NCBI RefSeq assembly: GCF_003711805.1
Contig: NZ_QXCP01000005.1
Location: 1 to 64,000, forward strand
Length of the DNA: 64,000 nucleotides
Direction: 5' to 3'
From: Brachybacterium sp. EE-P12
GTDB taxonomy: Bacteria; Actinomycetota; Actinomycetes; Actinomycetales; Dermabacteraceae
Shown piece after piece: positions 21,889 through 29,724 of the stretch; position 1 is the first letter of the stretch, and every line of letters begins with the position of its first letter. The position numbers and the translations under genes are program-made. A model generated the notes under the pieces. That model worked only from the letters and a program-made list of their open reading frames with translations. It did not search any database and was not told the origin of the DNA.

Positions 21889-23746
21889 CCTCCGCGCCGC
21901 GCAGCACCGCGGCGCCCGGGCCGTCCAGGCGCACCGTCCCGTCCTCCCCGTGCCCGGGCGCCCCGAAGCCCGCGAGCAGCTCGCTCGCCCGCAGCACCCG
22001 CCCGGCCTCGAGGACCAGGGCGTCCGGCCCGCGGTGGGCGAGCACCGCGAGCTCCCCGCGCCGCATCAGCACGGCGTCCTCGCAGAGCACCTCGACGCCG
22101 GTCGCTGCGAGGTCGCCCGCGCCGAGCTCGGCATGCGCGCGGCGCAGTGCGATCAGCTCGCGGTACCACTGCAGCATCCTCGCGTGCTCGCCCTCCGTGC
22201 GCTCCTGCCAGCGCAGCTGGGAGCCGACGAAGGTCGCCCTCGCCTGAGGATCCGGCACCTCCTCCGCCCAGCCCATGGCCGCGAACTCCTCCACTCGGCC
22301 GGCGCTGACCAGCGGACCGAGCTCCTCGTCGTGGTCGGTGAAGAACGCGAACGGCGTCGAGGCCGCCCACTCCTCGCCCTGGAAGAGCATCGGCGTGCCC
22401 GGGCCCAGCAGGATCAGCGCGATCGCGGCGGCATGCGCGCCGGGGGCGATCCCGTGATGGATCCGGTCGCCCGCGGCGCGATTGCCCACCTGGTCGTGGT
22501 CCTGGAGGAAGGTGACGAAGGAGTGTCCGTCGTAGTCGGGGGAGGAGGGGTCCACCGGCGCGCCCCACACCTGACCGCGGAAGCTCGACCAGGTCCCGGC
22601 GTGCAGGAAGATGCCCGGCAGCACGCGGGCGAGCACCTCGGTGTCGCCGAAGTCGCCGTAGTATCCGGTGCGCTCGCCGGTGATCCAGGCGTGCACGGCG
22701 TGGTGCACGTCGTCGGCCCACTGCATGTCCATGCCGAGGCCGCCGGCGGCGGTGGGCGTGACCGTCGAGGGCTGGTTCCGGTCGGACTCGGCGATCAGGG
22801 CCAGAGGCCGGCCCGTCTCCTCCTCCCAGGCGCCGACGGCGTCGGCCAGCTCGGCGAGCAGGTGCGGGGAGGAGTCGTCCTTCAGCTCGTGCACCGCGTC
22901 CAGCCGCAGCCCGTCCAGCCCCAGCTCCACCAGCCACTGCCGGGCGCTGCCCAGCAGGAAGTCGCGCACCTGGCGGGAGCCCGGCTGGTCGAGGTTCACG
23001 GCCTCGCCCCAGGGCGTCTCGTGCTCGGCGGTGAAGTACGGACCGAACCGGCCCAGGTAGTTGCCCGAGGGACCCAGGTGGTTGTGGACCACGTCCAGCA
23101 CGACGGCGAGGCCGCGGTCGTGGGCGGCGCGCACGAAACGGGCCAGCGCCGCCGGGCCCCCGTAGGCGGCGTGCACCGCGTACAGCCCCACCCCGTCGTA
23201 GCCCCAGCCGCGCTCGCCGGGGAAGGTCGCCAGCGGCATCAGCTCGACCGCGTCGACGCCGAGGTCGACCAGTTCGTCGAGATGCTCGATCGCCGAGTCG
23301 AGGGTGCCGCCGGCCCCGTCCGGCCCCGGGGCGAAGGTGCCCACGTGCAGCTCGTAGAGCACCGCCCCTCGCAGGTCCCGGCCCGGCCAGCGCCCCGAGG
23401 GCGCGAGAGCGGCGGGGTCGACGACCTCGCTCGCACCATGGACGCCGTCGGGCTGGGACAGGGAGCGGGGATCGGGCAGCCACGGCTCGGCGTCGTCGAG
23501 CCGGAAGGCGTAGCGGGCACCGGGCACGGGCGCGGGATCGGCGAGCTCGAACCATCCCCCGCCGGCAGCGTCCATAGGATGCTCGACCCCGTCGATCCGG
23601 ATCCTCACGGCACGGGCCGACGGGGCCCAGACCCGGTAGCGGTCCCGGTCCCCGAGCGGGGTCGGCGGGATCGGCGGCGCCGGGCGTCCCGTCGGCGCGG
23701 CCGACGAGGCGTCCCGGGGCGGGTGGCTCTGCGCAGGGCGGGTCAT
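21878..23746 (-). CDS. treZ: malto-oligosyltrehalose trehalohydrolase
   Basis: 622 residues. It releases trehalose from the reducing-end maltooligosyl-trehalose made by TreY. After a 35-residue Pro-rich leader come an N-terminal beta-sandwich (YRVWAPSARAVRI), then the GH13 barrel: DVVHNHLG, GLRLDAVHEL with the nucleophile Asp, ALIAESDRN with the acid Glu, and FLQDHDQVGN. ATG 23746 overlaps the treY stop by 4 bases behind a strong gaggagga site. Last gene of glgX-treY-treZ. Confidence 0.95.
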   Translation of the reverse strand: MTRPAQSHPPRDASSAAPTGRPAPPIPPTPLGDRDRYRVWAPSARAVRIRIDGVEHPMDAAGGGWFELADPAPVPGARYAFRLDDAEPWLPDPRSLSQPDGVHGASEVVDPAALAPSGRWPGRDLRGAVLYELHVGTFAPGPDGAGGTLDSAIEHLDELVDLGVDAVELMPLATFPGERGWGYDGVGLYAVHAAYGGPAALARFVRAAHDRGLAVVLDVVHNHLGPSGNYLGRFGPYFTAEHETPWGEAVNLDQPGSRQVRDFLLGSARQWLVELGLDGLRLDAVHELKDDSSPHLLAELADAVGAWEEETGRPLALIAESDRNQPSTVTPTAAGGLGMDMQWADDVHHAVHAWITGERTGYYGDFGDTEVLARVLPGIFLHAGTWSSFRGQVWGAPVDPSSPDYDGHSFVTFLQDHDQVGNRAAGDRIHHGIAPGAHAAAIALILLGPGTPMLFQGEEWAASTPFAFFTDHDEELGPLVSAGRVEEFAAMGWAEEVPDPQARATFVGSQLRWQERTEGEHARMLQWYRELIALRRAHAELGAGDLAATGVEVLCEDAVLMRRGELAVLAHRGPDALVLEAGRVLRASELLAGFGAPGHGEDGTVRLDGPGAAVLRGAEVSG

Positions 23747-26373
23747 CGCTCCTCCTCCGCGACGGGAGCGGCGACCGGGAGGGCGCCGGTCGGGGTCGCG
23801 CCGACTCGCACCAGCAGCGCGACCGGCCAGTTCTCCAGAAGCGCCTCCAGCGGCACCATCCCGCCCGCGTGCTCGGTGCCGTCCAGGGCGCTGCGCCACC
23901 TGCCCTCGGGCAGCGCCACACGGCCCTCGCCCCAGCCGCCGCGCTGGGAGAGGCCGTGGGCGAGGCGGGTCACGACGGTGACGACCTCGACCGGCCCCTC
24001 GCCCCGGGCCCGGCCGAAGGCGACGGCGTGGCCCGTCGTCGTGGGCAGCGCGTGATAGGCAGCCTCCCGCCCCTGGAACAGGTCCGGCCGCTCCCGCCGC
24101 AGCACCAGCGCGCGGTGCGTCAGCCACAGCTTCTCATCGCCGATGCCCTCCGGTCCGGCCCCCTCGATCATCCGCTCGAGCCGCGCCGCGTGCGCGGCAT
24201 GGTCCACCTCGCGGCGGTTGTCGGGATCGACCAGGGAGAGGTCCACGCTCTCGTTGCCCTGGTAGACGTCCGGAACGCCCGGCATCGTCAGCTGCACCAG
24301 CTTCTGGCCCAGGATCGCGGCGCGCTGCACGGCGGCGGTGCGCCGGGTCCACGAGTCGAGGATCGCGGCGACCTCCTCCGAGGCCAGCGCCGCCCGGCCC
24401 AGCTCCTGCACCTCCCGCTCGTACTCCGCATCCTGCTCGGTCCAGGTGGTGCGGGTCTTCGCCTCGCGCATCGCCTTGGCGAGATAGCCTTCGAGCCGCT
24501 CGGCGTCCAGCGGCGCCGCCCCGGAGCCGGGCAGCTCCCAGCACGCGGCGAGGGTCTGCCACAGCAGCAGCTCGATGGCCCCGTCGACCCTGTCACCGCG
24601 CGCCGCGGCGGTCGCGCGGTCGAGATCCTGCACCACCAGAGCCCACTCGAGGGGCTGCTCGGTGAGGACCGCGAGCCGGGCCCGCACGTCCTCGCTGCGC
24701 TTCGTGTCGTGGGTGGACAGGGTGGTCATCGCGTCCGGCCGGGTGCGCACCATGTGCTGGGCGTGGTCGTGCAGCTCGTCCGGCTCGACGCCGATCCGGT
24801 CGGGATCCGCGCCCACCTCGTTCACGGCCAGGAAGCGGGTGTAGCGGTAGAAGGCCGTGTCCTCGAGCCCCTTGGCGTGGACCGGGCCGCAGGTCTGCGC
24901 GAAGCGCACCACCACCTCGTCCCGCTCGGCGCTGCGGCGTCGGCCGGCGCTGCCCACCTCGTCGCCGCACACCAGCGAGAGGACCAGCTCGAGCGTCGCC
25001 GCCACGTCCTCGCCCTCCCCGAGGCGGGCCCGTGCCCGCGCCGCCGCCTGCTCGACCACGGCGCGCTCGGAGCCCGGAGCGTGCTCGCCCGGGACGATGT
25101 ACGCGCGATAACGATCCATCGAGCCCAGCAGTGCGACGACGACCTTCTGGATGTTGCGCCGGGTGGTGTCCCGCAGCCGGATGTCGTCCTGGCAGATCCG
25201 GTGGATCAGGGTGGTCAGCCGCTCGATCTCCGCCCACAGGCTCGTGGAGACCACGAGATCGGTCGACTCGGCGGCGACCTCCTCGAAGGGGCGCAGGTCG
25301 CCGGTGCGGCGCTGCCACAGGTGGGTCAGCCCCAGCGCGCCGTGCGGGTCGTGGAACAGCCCCGTCACCCGCCACAGCGCGTCGTAGCCCGTCGTGCCCG
25401 CGCAGGGGAAGTCCCCGGGCAGACGCTCCTCGCCCTCGAGGATCTTCTCGATCACGGTCCACGCACCGCCGGTGGCGCGCTCGAGGTCGCGCAGGTAGCC
25501 GCGCGGGTCGGCGAGACCGTCGGGATGGTCGATCCGGTACCCGTCGATCACGCCCTCCGCCTGCAGGCGCAGCAGCGTCGCATGGGTCGCCTCGAACACC
25601 GCAGGGTCCTCGACCCGCACCGCGGCGAGGGTGTCCACGTCGAAGAACCGTCGATAGTCCAGCTCGTCGTCGGCGATCTTCCAGTACGCCAGGCGGTACC
25701 ACTGCCGGTCCAGCAGGTCCGCGAGACCGAGGTGCTCGGTGCCCGCCGCGACGGGCAGGACGTGGTCGTGGTAGCGCACGACGGTCTCGCGCTGCGCGGA
25801 CCCGTCCGCCTGCGGGACCTCCTCGCTGTCGAGGCTGATCTCCCCGTCGGCCAGGACCGCGCCGACGGGCCGACCGAGCACGGGCACGAGCACCGAGCGC
25901 TCGCCGGTCAGATCCACGTCGAACCAGTCGGCGTAGGGGGAGGCGGGGCCGTCGCGCAGCACCGACCACAGCGCCCGGTTCCGCCAGATCGGGGTGGGGA
26001 ACGACATGTGGTTCGGGACGACGTCGACGATCATGCCCATGCCGTGCGCGTGCGCGGCGTCGGCGAGGCGGCGCAGCGCCTCCTCCCCGCCGATCTCCTC
26101 GCCGATGCGGGAATGGTCGACGACGTCGTAGCCGTGGGTGGAGCCCGGCGCGGCCTGCAGCACGGGGGAGCAGAACACGTGCCCCACCCCGAGGCGGGCG
26201 AGATAGGGCACCAGCTGCGCGGCGTCGTCGGCCGTGAACCCGGCGTGCAGCTGGAGGCGATAGGTCGAGGTGGGCACCTGCCGCACCGCCGGCAGGGCGC
26301 CGGTGACGGTGCGCCGGGCGGCATCGGCGGCAGCGTCCTGCTGCGGGGGACGGGGACCGGTCTCGATGGTCAC
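23743..26373 (-). CDS. treY: malto-oligosyltrehalose synthase
   Basis: 876 residues. It isomerises the terminal alpha-1,4 bond of maltodextrins to alpha,alpha-1,1. GH13 motifs: STYRLQLHAGFTADDAAQLVPYL at the start, DVVPNHM, DGYRIDHPDGL with the nucleophile Asp, TVIEKILEGEE with the acid Glu, and LSTHDTKRSEDVR. Length is normal (TreY about 750-850) with some extra sequence in the middle. An 81-base gap separates it from glgX upstream. Confidence 0.96.
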   Translation of the reverse strand: MTIETGPRPPQQDAAADAARRTVTGALPAVRQVPTSTYRLQLHAGFTADDAAQLVPYLARLGVGHVFCSPVLQAAPGSTHGYDVVDHSRIGEEIGGEEALRRLADAAHAHGMGMIVDVVPNHMSFPTPIWRNRALWSVLRDGPASPYADWFDVDLTGERSVLVPVLGRPVGAVLADGEISLDSEEVPQADGSAQRETVVRYHDHVLPVAAGTEHLGLADLLDRQWYRLAYWKIADDELDYRRFFDVDTLAAVRVEDPAVFEATHATLLRLQAEGVIDGYRIDHPDGLADPRGYLRDLERATGGAWTVIEKILEGEERLPGDFPCAGTTGYDALWRVTGLFHDPHGALGLTHLWQRRTGDLRPFEEVAAESTDLVVSTSLWAEIERLTTLIHRICQDDIRLRDTTRRNIQKVVVALLGSMDRYRAYIVPGEHAPGSERAVVEQAAARARARLGEGEDVAATLELVLSLVCGDEVGSAGRRRSAERDEVVVRFAQTCGPVHAKGLEDTAFYRYTRFLAVNEVGADPDRIGVEPDELHDHAQHMVRTRPDAMTTLSTHDTKRSEDVRARLAVLTEQPLEWALVVQDLDRATAAARGDRVDGAIELLLWQTLAACWELPGSGAAPLDAERLEGYLAKAMREAKTRTTWTEQDAEYEREVQELGRAALASEEVAAILDSWTRRTAAVQRAAILGQKLVQLTMPGVPDVYQGNESVDLSLVDPDNRREVDHAAHAARLERMIEGAGPEGIGDEKLWLTHRALVLRRERPDLFQGREAAYHALPTTTGHAVAFGRARGEGPVEVVTVVTRLAHGLSQRGGWGEGRVALPEGRWRSALDGTEHAGGMVPLEALLENWPVALLVRVGATPTGALPVAAPVAEEER

Positions 26374-26454
26374 TTCGGCTGTCCTCCTCGGGTCCGGGCG
26401 GACCCTGTCGGCGATGTCCGGCGGCCTCGCCGCGGACGGGGGAACGCTCCTCGC

Positions 26455-28620
26455 TCAGGCACGGATCGGGTGCTCGATCTCCTCGGCGGCACGGTCCTCC
26501 TCCTCGGCCTCGACGGCGGGGCGCATGAGGATCAGCAGCGAGTGCCCGGGCCGCACGATCGACTCGCCGGCCTCGACCACGGTGCTGACATCGATCGTGT
26601 CGCCCGTTCCGAGCACGACCTCCCAGGCCTGCCCGTACTCCGTGCCGGGCAGCACGAACTCCACCCCGTTGCCGGAGGCGTTGAACATCACCAGTGAGGA
26701 GTCGTCCACGATCCGCTCCCCGCGGCTGGTCGGCTCGGGGATCGCCGAGCCGTTGAGGAACATGGTCAGGCACTTGTTCTCCGGGTCCTCCCACTCCTCC
26801 TCGGTCATGGGGGCGCCGTCGGTGGCGAGCCATTCGACGTCCTTGAGCACGGAGCCGGAGTCCTCCCGCACGACGCCCTGCAGGAAGCGGCGGCGGCGGA
26901 AGATCGGGTGCTCGTGGCGCAGCGCGATCATGCGCCGGGTGAACCAGAGCATCTCCTCCTGGTGCTCGTCCAGGTCCCAGTCCACCCAGGAGAGCTCGTC
27001 GTCCTGGCAGTAGGTGTTGTTGTTGCCCTGCTGGGTACGGCCCATCTCGTCGCCGTGCAGGATCATCGGCACGCCCTGGCTGAGCAGCAACGTGGCCATG
27101 AGGTTCTTCGCCCGACGCTTGCGCAGCGCGAGCACGCCCGGGTCGTCGGTCTCCCCCTCGACGCCCGAGTTCCAGGAGCGGTTGTGGCTCTCGCCGTCCG
27201 TGCCGCCCTCGAGGTTCGCCTCGTTGCGGCGCTCGTTGTAGGAGACCAGGTCCCGCAGCGTGAAGCCGTCGTGGGCGGTGACGAAGTTGATCGAGGCGAT
27301 CGGCGTGCGGCCGGTGTGCTGGTAGAGGTCCGAGCTGCCGGCCAGGCGCGAGGTGAAGTCGCCGACGGTCCCGGGCTCGGAGCGGTGGAAGTCCCGCACG
27401 GTGTCGCGATAGCGGCCGTTCCACTCCGACCACAGCGGCGGGAAGCCGCCCACCTGGTAGCCGCCCTCGCCGAGGTCCCACGGCTCGGCGATGAGCTTGA
27501 CCTGGGAGATGATCGGGTCCTGCTGGATGATGTCGAAGAAGGCGGAGAGGCGGTCCACCTCGTGCAGCTCGCGCGCGAGAGTGGAGGCGAGGTCGAAGCG
27601 GAAGCCGTCCACGTGCATCTCGGTGACCCAGTAGCGCAGCGAGTCCATGATCAGCTGGAGCACGTGCGGGGTGCGCATCAGCAGCGAGTTCCCGGTGCCG
27701 GTGGTGTCGTAGTAGTGCGCCTCGTCGCCCTCGACCAGGCGGTAGTAGGAACTGTTGTCGATGCCGCGGAAGCACAGCGTGGGACCGAGGTGATTGCCTT
27801 CCGCGGTGTGGTTGTAGACCACGTCGAGGATCACCTCGATGTCGGCCTCGTGGAGGTTCTTGACCATCTGCTTGAACTCCTGGACCTGCTGGCCCAGCTC
27901 GCCCGCGTAGGAGTACTCGTTGTGCGGGGCGAAGAACCCGATCGTGTTGTACCCCCAGTAGTTGCGCAGGCCCTTCTCGACGAGGTGGCCGTCCTGCACG
28001 AACTGGTGCACGGGCATGAGCTCCACCGCGGTGACCCCGAGCTGCTGGAGATGCTCGATCACGGCCGGATGCCCCATCGCGACGTAGGTGCCGCGGATGT
28101 TCTCGTCGATCTCCGGGTGCAGCATCGTCAGGCCCTTGACGTGCGCCTCGTAGATCACGGTGTCGTGGTACTCGTGGGCCGGGGGATGGTCGTTGCCCCA
28201 GTCGAAGAAGGGGGAGACCACCACGGAGTGCATGGTGTGGGCGGCGGAGTCCTCCGTGTTGCGCTCGGACGGATCCTCGAAGTCGTAGCTGTAGAGCGAG
28301 GGATGGTTGCTCGCCATCCCCGCGATCGCCTTGGCGTAGGGGTCCAGCAGCAGCTTCGAGGGATCGCAGCGCAGACCCGAGGCCGGATCGAAGGGCCCGT
28401 GCACGCGATAGCCGTAGCGCTGACCGGGCTGGACCGCGGGGAGGTAGACGTGCCAGACGTAGGCGTCGACCTCGGTGACCTCGACCCGCCGCTCCGTGCC
28501 GTCCTCGTCGATCAGGCACAGCTCCACCCGCTCCGCCGCCTCGGAGAAGAGCGCGAAGTTCGTGCCCGAGCCGTCGAAGGTGGCGCCGAGCGGATACGAC
28601 TGACCTGTCCAGATCTGCAT
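26455..28620 (-). CDS. glgX: glycogen debranching enzyme GlgX/TreX
   Basis: 721 residues. It cuts alpha-1,6 branches of glycogen and feeds linear dextrins to TreY and TreZ. It has an N-terminal CBM48-like domain (YPLGATFDGSGTNFALFSEAAERVELCL), then GH13 motifs DVVYNHTAEG, DGFRFDLASTLAR with the nucleophile Asp, KLIAEPWDLG with the acid Glu, and NFVTAHDGFTL. ATG 28620 follows a minus-strand TAGTGT by 6 bases, so the whole operon may start from a leaderless message. Osmotic or desiccation protection through trehalose is the likely role. Confidence 0.96.
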   Translation of the reverse strand: MQIWTGQSYPLGATFDGSGTNFALFSEAAERVELCLIDEDGTERRVEVTEVDAYVWHVYLPAVQPGQRYGYRVHGPFDPASGLRCDPSKLLLDPYAKAIAGMASNHPSLYSYDFEDPSERNTEDSAAHTMHSVVVSPFFDWGNDHPPAHEYHDTVIYEAHVKGLTMLHPEIDENIRGTYVAMGHPAVIEHLQQLGVTAVELMPVHQFVQDGHLVEKGLRNYWGYNTIGFFAPHNEYSYAGELGQQVQEFKQMVKNLHEADIEVILDVVYNHTAEGNHLGPTLCFRGIDNSSYYRLVEGDEAHYYDTTGTGNSLLMRTPHVLQLIMDSLRYWVTEMHVDGFRFDLASTLARELHEVDRLSAFFDIIQQDPIISQVKLIAEPWDLGEGGYQVGGFPPLWSEWNGRYRDTVRDFHRSEPGTVGDFTSRLAGSSDLYQHTGRTPIASINFVTAHDGFTLRDLVSYNERRNEANLEGGTDGESHNRSWNSGVEGETDDPGVLALRKRRAKNLMATLLLSQGVPMILHGDEMGRTQQGNNNTYCQDDELSWVDWDLDEHQEEMLWFTRRMIALRHEHPIFRRRRFLQGVVREDSGSVLKDVEWLATDGAPMTEEEWEDPENKCLTMFLNGSAIPEPTSRGERIVDDSSLVMFNASGNGVEFVLPGTEYGQAWEVVLGTGDTIDVSTVVEAGESIVRPGHSLLILMRPAVEAEEEDRAAEEIEHPIRA

Positions 28621-28626
28621 GGCCCC

Positions 28627-28632
28627 ACACTA
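28627..28632 (-). promoter_or_regulatory. glgX -10 box, probable leaderless start
   Basis: Minus-strand TAGTGT stands 6 bases before ATG 28620, with no ribosome site. Confidence 0.5.
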
Positions 28633-28742
28633 GTGCGCGGGCGGCGGACGGGCCCTGGCTCGTGCAGGGCACGGAGGCGGGGCGCGGCGGTGGAGCTCGG
28701 CCTGCGGGGTCGGCGGCCGGCGGCGGAGCGCCGGGGACGACG

Positions 28743-28768
28743 AAGGCCCCGGCCGGAGCCGGGGCCTT
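28743..28768 (-). terminator. hairpin after the minus-strand tRNA pair
   Basis: A perfect 11-bp stem (aaggccccggc / gccggggcctt) with a 4-base loop stands directly after tRNA-Val. It has no U-tract beyond two T and is symmetric, so it could act on either strand. Confidence 0.6.
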
Positions 28769-28771
28769 GTG

Positions 28772-28846
28772 TGGTGGGCGATACTGGGTTCGAACCAGTG
28801 ACCTCTTCCGTGTCAGGGAAGCGCGCTACCGCTGCGCCAATCGCCC
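28772..28846 (-). tRNA. tRNA-Val (GAC)
   Basis: Minus-strand cloverleaf: acceptor GGGCGAT/ATCGCCC, D arm GCGC-GCGC, anticodon stem CTTCC/GGAAG around loop CTGACAC (anticodon GAC) and T arm ACTGG-TTCGAAC-CCAGT. CCA is encoded (28774-28772). Its sequence is identical to the copy at 29506 on the plus strand. Confidence 0.95.
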
Positions 28847-28872
28847 GTCGCGCCGGAGGCGCGGGGGAGGGA

Positions 28873-28948
28873 TGGAGCGGACGACCGGATTCGAACCGGC
28901 GACCCTCACCTTGGCAAGGTGATGCTCTACCAACTGAGCTACGTCCGC
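28873..28948 (-). tRNA. tRNA-Gly (GCC)
   Basis: Minus-strand cloverleaf: acceptor GCGGACG/CGTCCGC, anticodon stem TCACC/GGTGA around loop TTGCCAA (anticodon GCC), T arm GCCGG-TTCGAAT-CCGGT, CCA encoded. First gene of the Gly-Val minus-strand unit. A minus-strand TAGAGT -10 box (28979-28974) lies about 25 bases upstream. Confidence 0.95.
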
Positions 28949-28973
28949 ACATCGGCCAGGCCGACGAGGAGTC

Positions 28974-28979
28974 ACTCTA
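28974..28979 (-). promoter_or_regulatory. -10 box of the minus-strand tRNA unit
   Basis: TAGAGT on the minus strand, 25 bases before the mature 5' end of tRNA-Gly. It faces away from the plus-strand tRNA promoter. Confidence 0.4.
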
Positions 28980-29129
28980 GGGGCGACCGGCCGCTCGGCG
29001 CAAACCGGGAAGCCCCTCAGTGTCCGAGGTCACGGCGGGAATGCCGTCCAGGCGGCACGGCGCCGCGGAGGGGGATCAGCGGGATGCAGGTCACACCCGC
29101 ATGTGGCGCGAGCACCCCGAGACAGCGTG

Positions 29130-29135
29130 TAGGCT
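29130..29135 (+). promoter_or_regulatory. -10 box of the plus-strand tRNA unit
   Basis: TAGGCT stands 36 bases before the 5' end of tRNA-Val (CAC). The 220 bases between the two divergent tRNA units hold no gene I can support. Confidence 0.4.
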
Positions 29136-29171
29136 TCTACGAGTCCGATCGAGAGAGCGGACGGCACCTCA

Positions 29172-29243
29172 GGGCGATTGGCGCAGGGGTAGCGCGCTTC
29201 CTTCACACGGAAGAGGTCACTGGTTCGATCCCAGTATCGCCCA
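29172..29243 (+). tRNA. tRNA-Val (CAC)
   Basis: Cloverleaf with acceptor GGGCGAT/ATCGCCC and anticodon loop TTCACAC (anticodon CAC). It differs from the tRNA-Val (GAC) genes at only about four positions, two in the anticodon loop, so the two species look like duplicates. CCA is not encoded. Confidence 0.94.
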
Positions 29244-29269
29244 CGGCAGGATCCTTGGATCCCTGTCCT

Positions 29270-29342
29270 GCGGACGTAGCTCAGCTGGTAGAGCATCACC
29301 TTGCCAAGGTGAGGGTCGCCGGTTCGAATCCGGTCGTCCGCT
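29270..29342 (+). tRNA. tRNA-Gly (GCC)
   Basis: Same cloverleaf as the minus-strand tRNA-Gly, with one change in the D loop. Anticodon loop TTGCCAA. A short palindromic spacer (ggatccttggatcc, about 29250) separates it from tRNA-Val (CAC). Confidence 0.95.
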
Positions 29343-29353
29343 CCGGGGGGACG

Positions 29354-29380
29354 GCGCTCCCGACATCACGTCGGGAGCGC
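29354..29380 (+). terminator. hairpin between tRNA-Gly and tRNA-Cys
   Basis: An 11-bp perfect stem (gcgctcccgac / gtcgggagcgc) with a 5-base loop, then tgttcc. It probably ends the Val-Gly unit, since a new -10 box follows. Confidence 0.6.
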
Positions 29381-29387
29381 TGTTCCG

Positions 29388-29393
29388 TATGAT
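29388..29393 (+). promoter_or_regulatory. -10 box of the tRNA-Cys/tRNA-Val unit
   Basis: TATGAT, close to consensus, 15 bases before the mature 5' end of tRNA-Cys and just after a hairpin. Confidence 0.45.
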
Positions 29394-29408
29394 GCGAGAG
29401 CATCACCC

Positions 29409-29479
29409 GGTGGGTTGGCCGAGAGGCGAGGCAACGGCCTGCAAAGCCGTGTACACGGGTTCGAATCCCGTACCCACCT
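29409..29479 (+). tRNA. tRNA-Cys (GCA)
   Basis: Acceptor GGTGGGT/ACCCACC with the U73 discriminator expected for Cys, anticodon stem ACGGC/GCCGT around CTGCAAA (anticodon GCA), T arm ACGGG-TTCGAAT-CCCGT. 71 bases. Confidence 0.94.
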
Positions 29480-29505
29480 CGAACGGCACCCTCGGGTGTC
29501 GCCCC

Positions 29506-29580
29506 GGGCGATTGGCGCAGCGGTAGCGCGCTTCCCTGACACGGAAGAGGTCACTGGTTCGAACCCAGTATCGCCCACCA
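29506..29580 (+). tRNA. tRNA-Val (GAC)
   Basis: Identical to the minus-strand copy at 28772; anticodon loop CTGACAC, CCA encoded (29578-29580). It ends 5 bases before a strong hairpin terminator. Confidence 0.95.
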
Positions 29581-29585
29581 TCGCG

Positions 29586-29617
29586 GAAGGGCCCCGGTCT
29601 TCGGACCGGGGCCCTTC
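29586..29617 (+). terminator. UUCG-loop terminator of the tRNA unit
   Basis: A perfect 14-bp stem (gaagggccccggtc / gaccggggcccttc) capped by ttcg, a very stable tetraloop. No U-tract follows. Confidence 0.75.
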
Positions 29618-29663
29618 GCCATGCCGTCCTGCCGCGGTGCGCCATCCCGGCCCGGGGTGCGAC

Positions 29664-29692
29664 GAGAGCCCCTGCCGTCGGCAGGGGCTCTC
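29664..29692 (-). terminator. terminator of the BCCT transporter gene
   Basis: A 13-bp perfect stem (gagagcccctgcc / ggcaggggctctc) with a 3-base loop, 33 bases beyond the stop of the minus-strand transporter gene. It stands back to back with the tRNA terminator. Confidence 0.65.
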
Positions 29693-29724
29693 GGGGGTCG
29701 GTCGCGAGGAGCTCGCGCCGGGCG

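Noticed and set aside
29250-29262. ggatccttggatcc palindrome between tRNA genes as an attachment site
   Set aside because: Too short, and no integrase or second copy is present.
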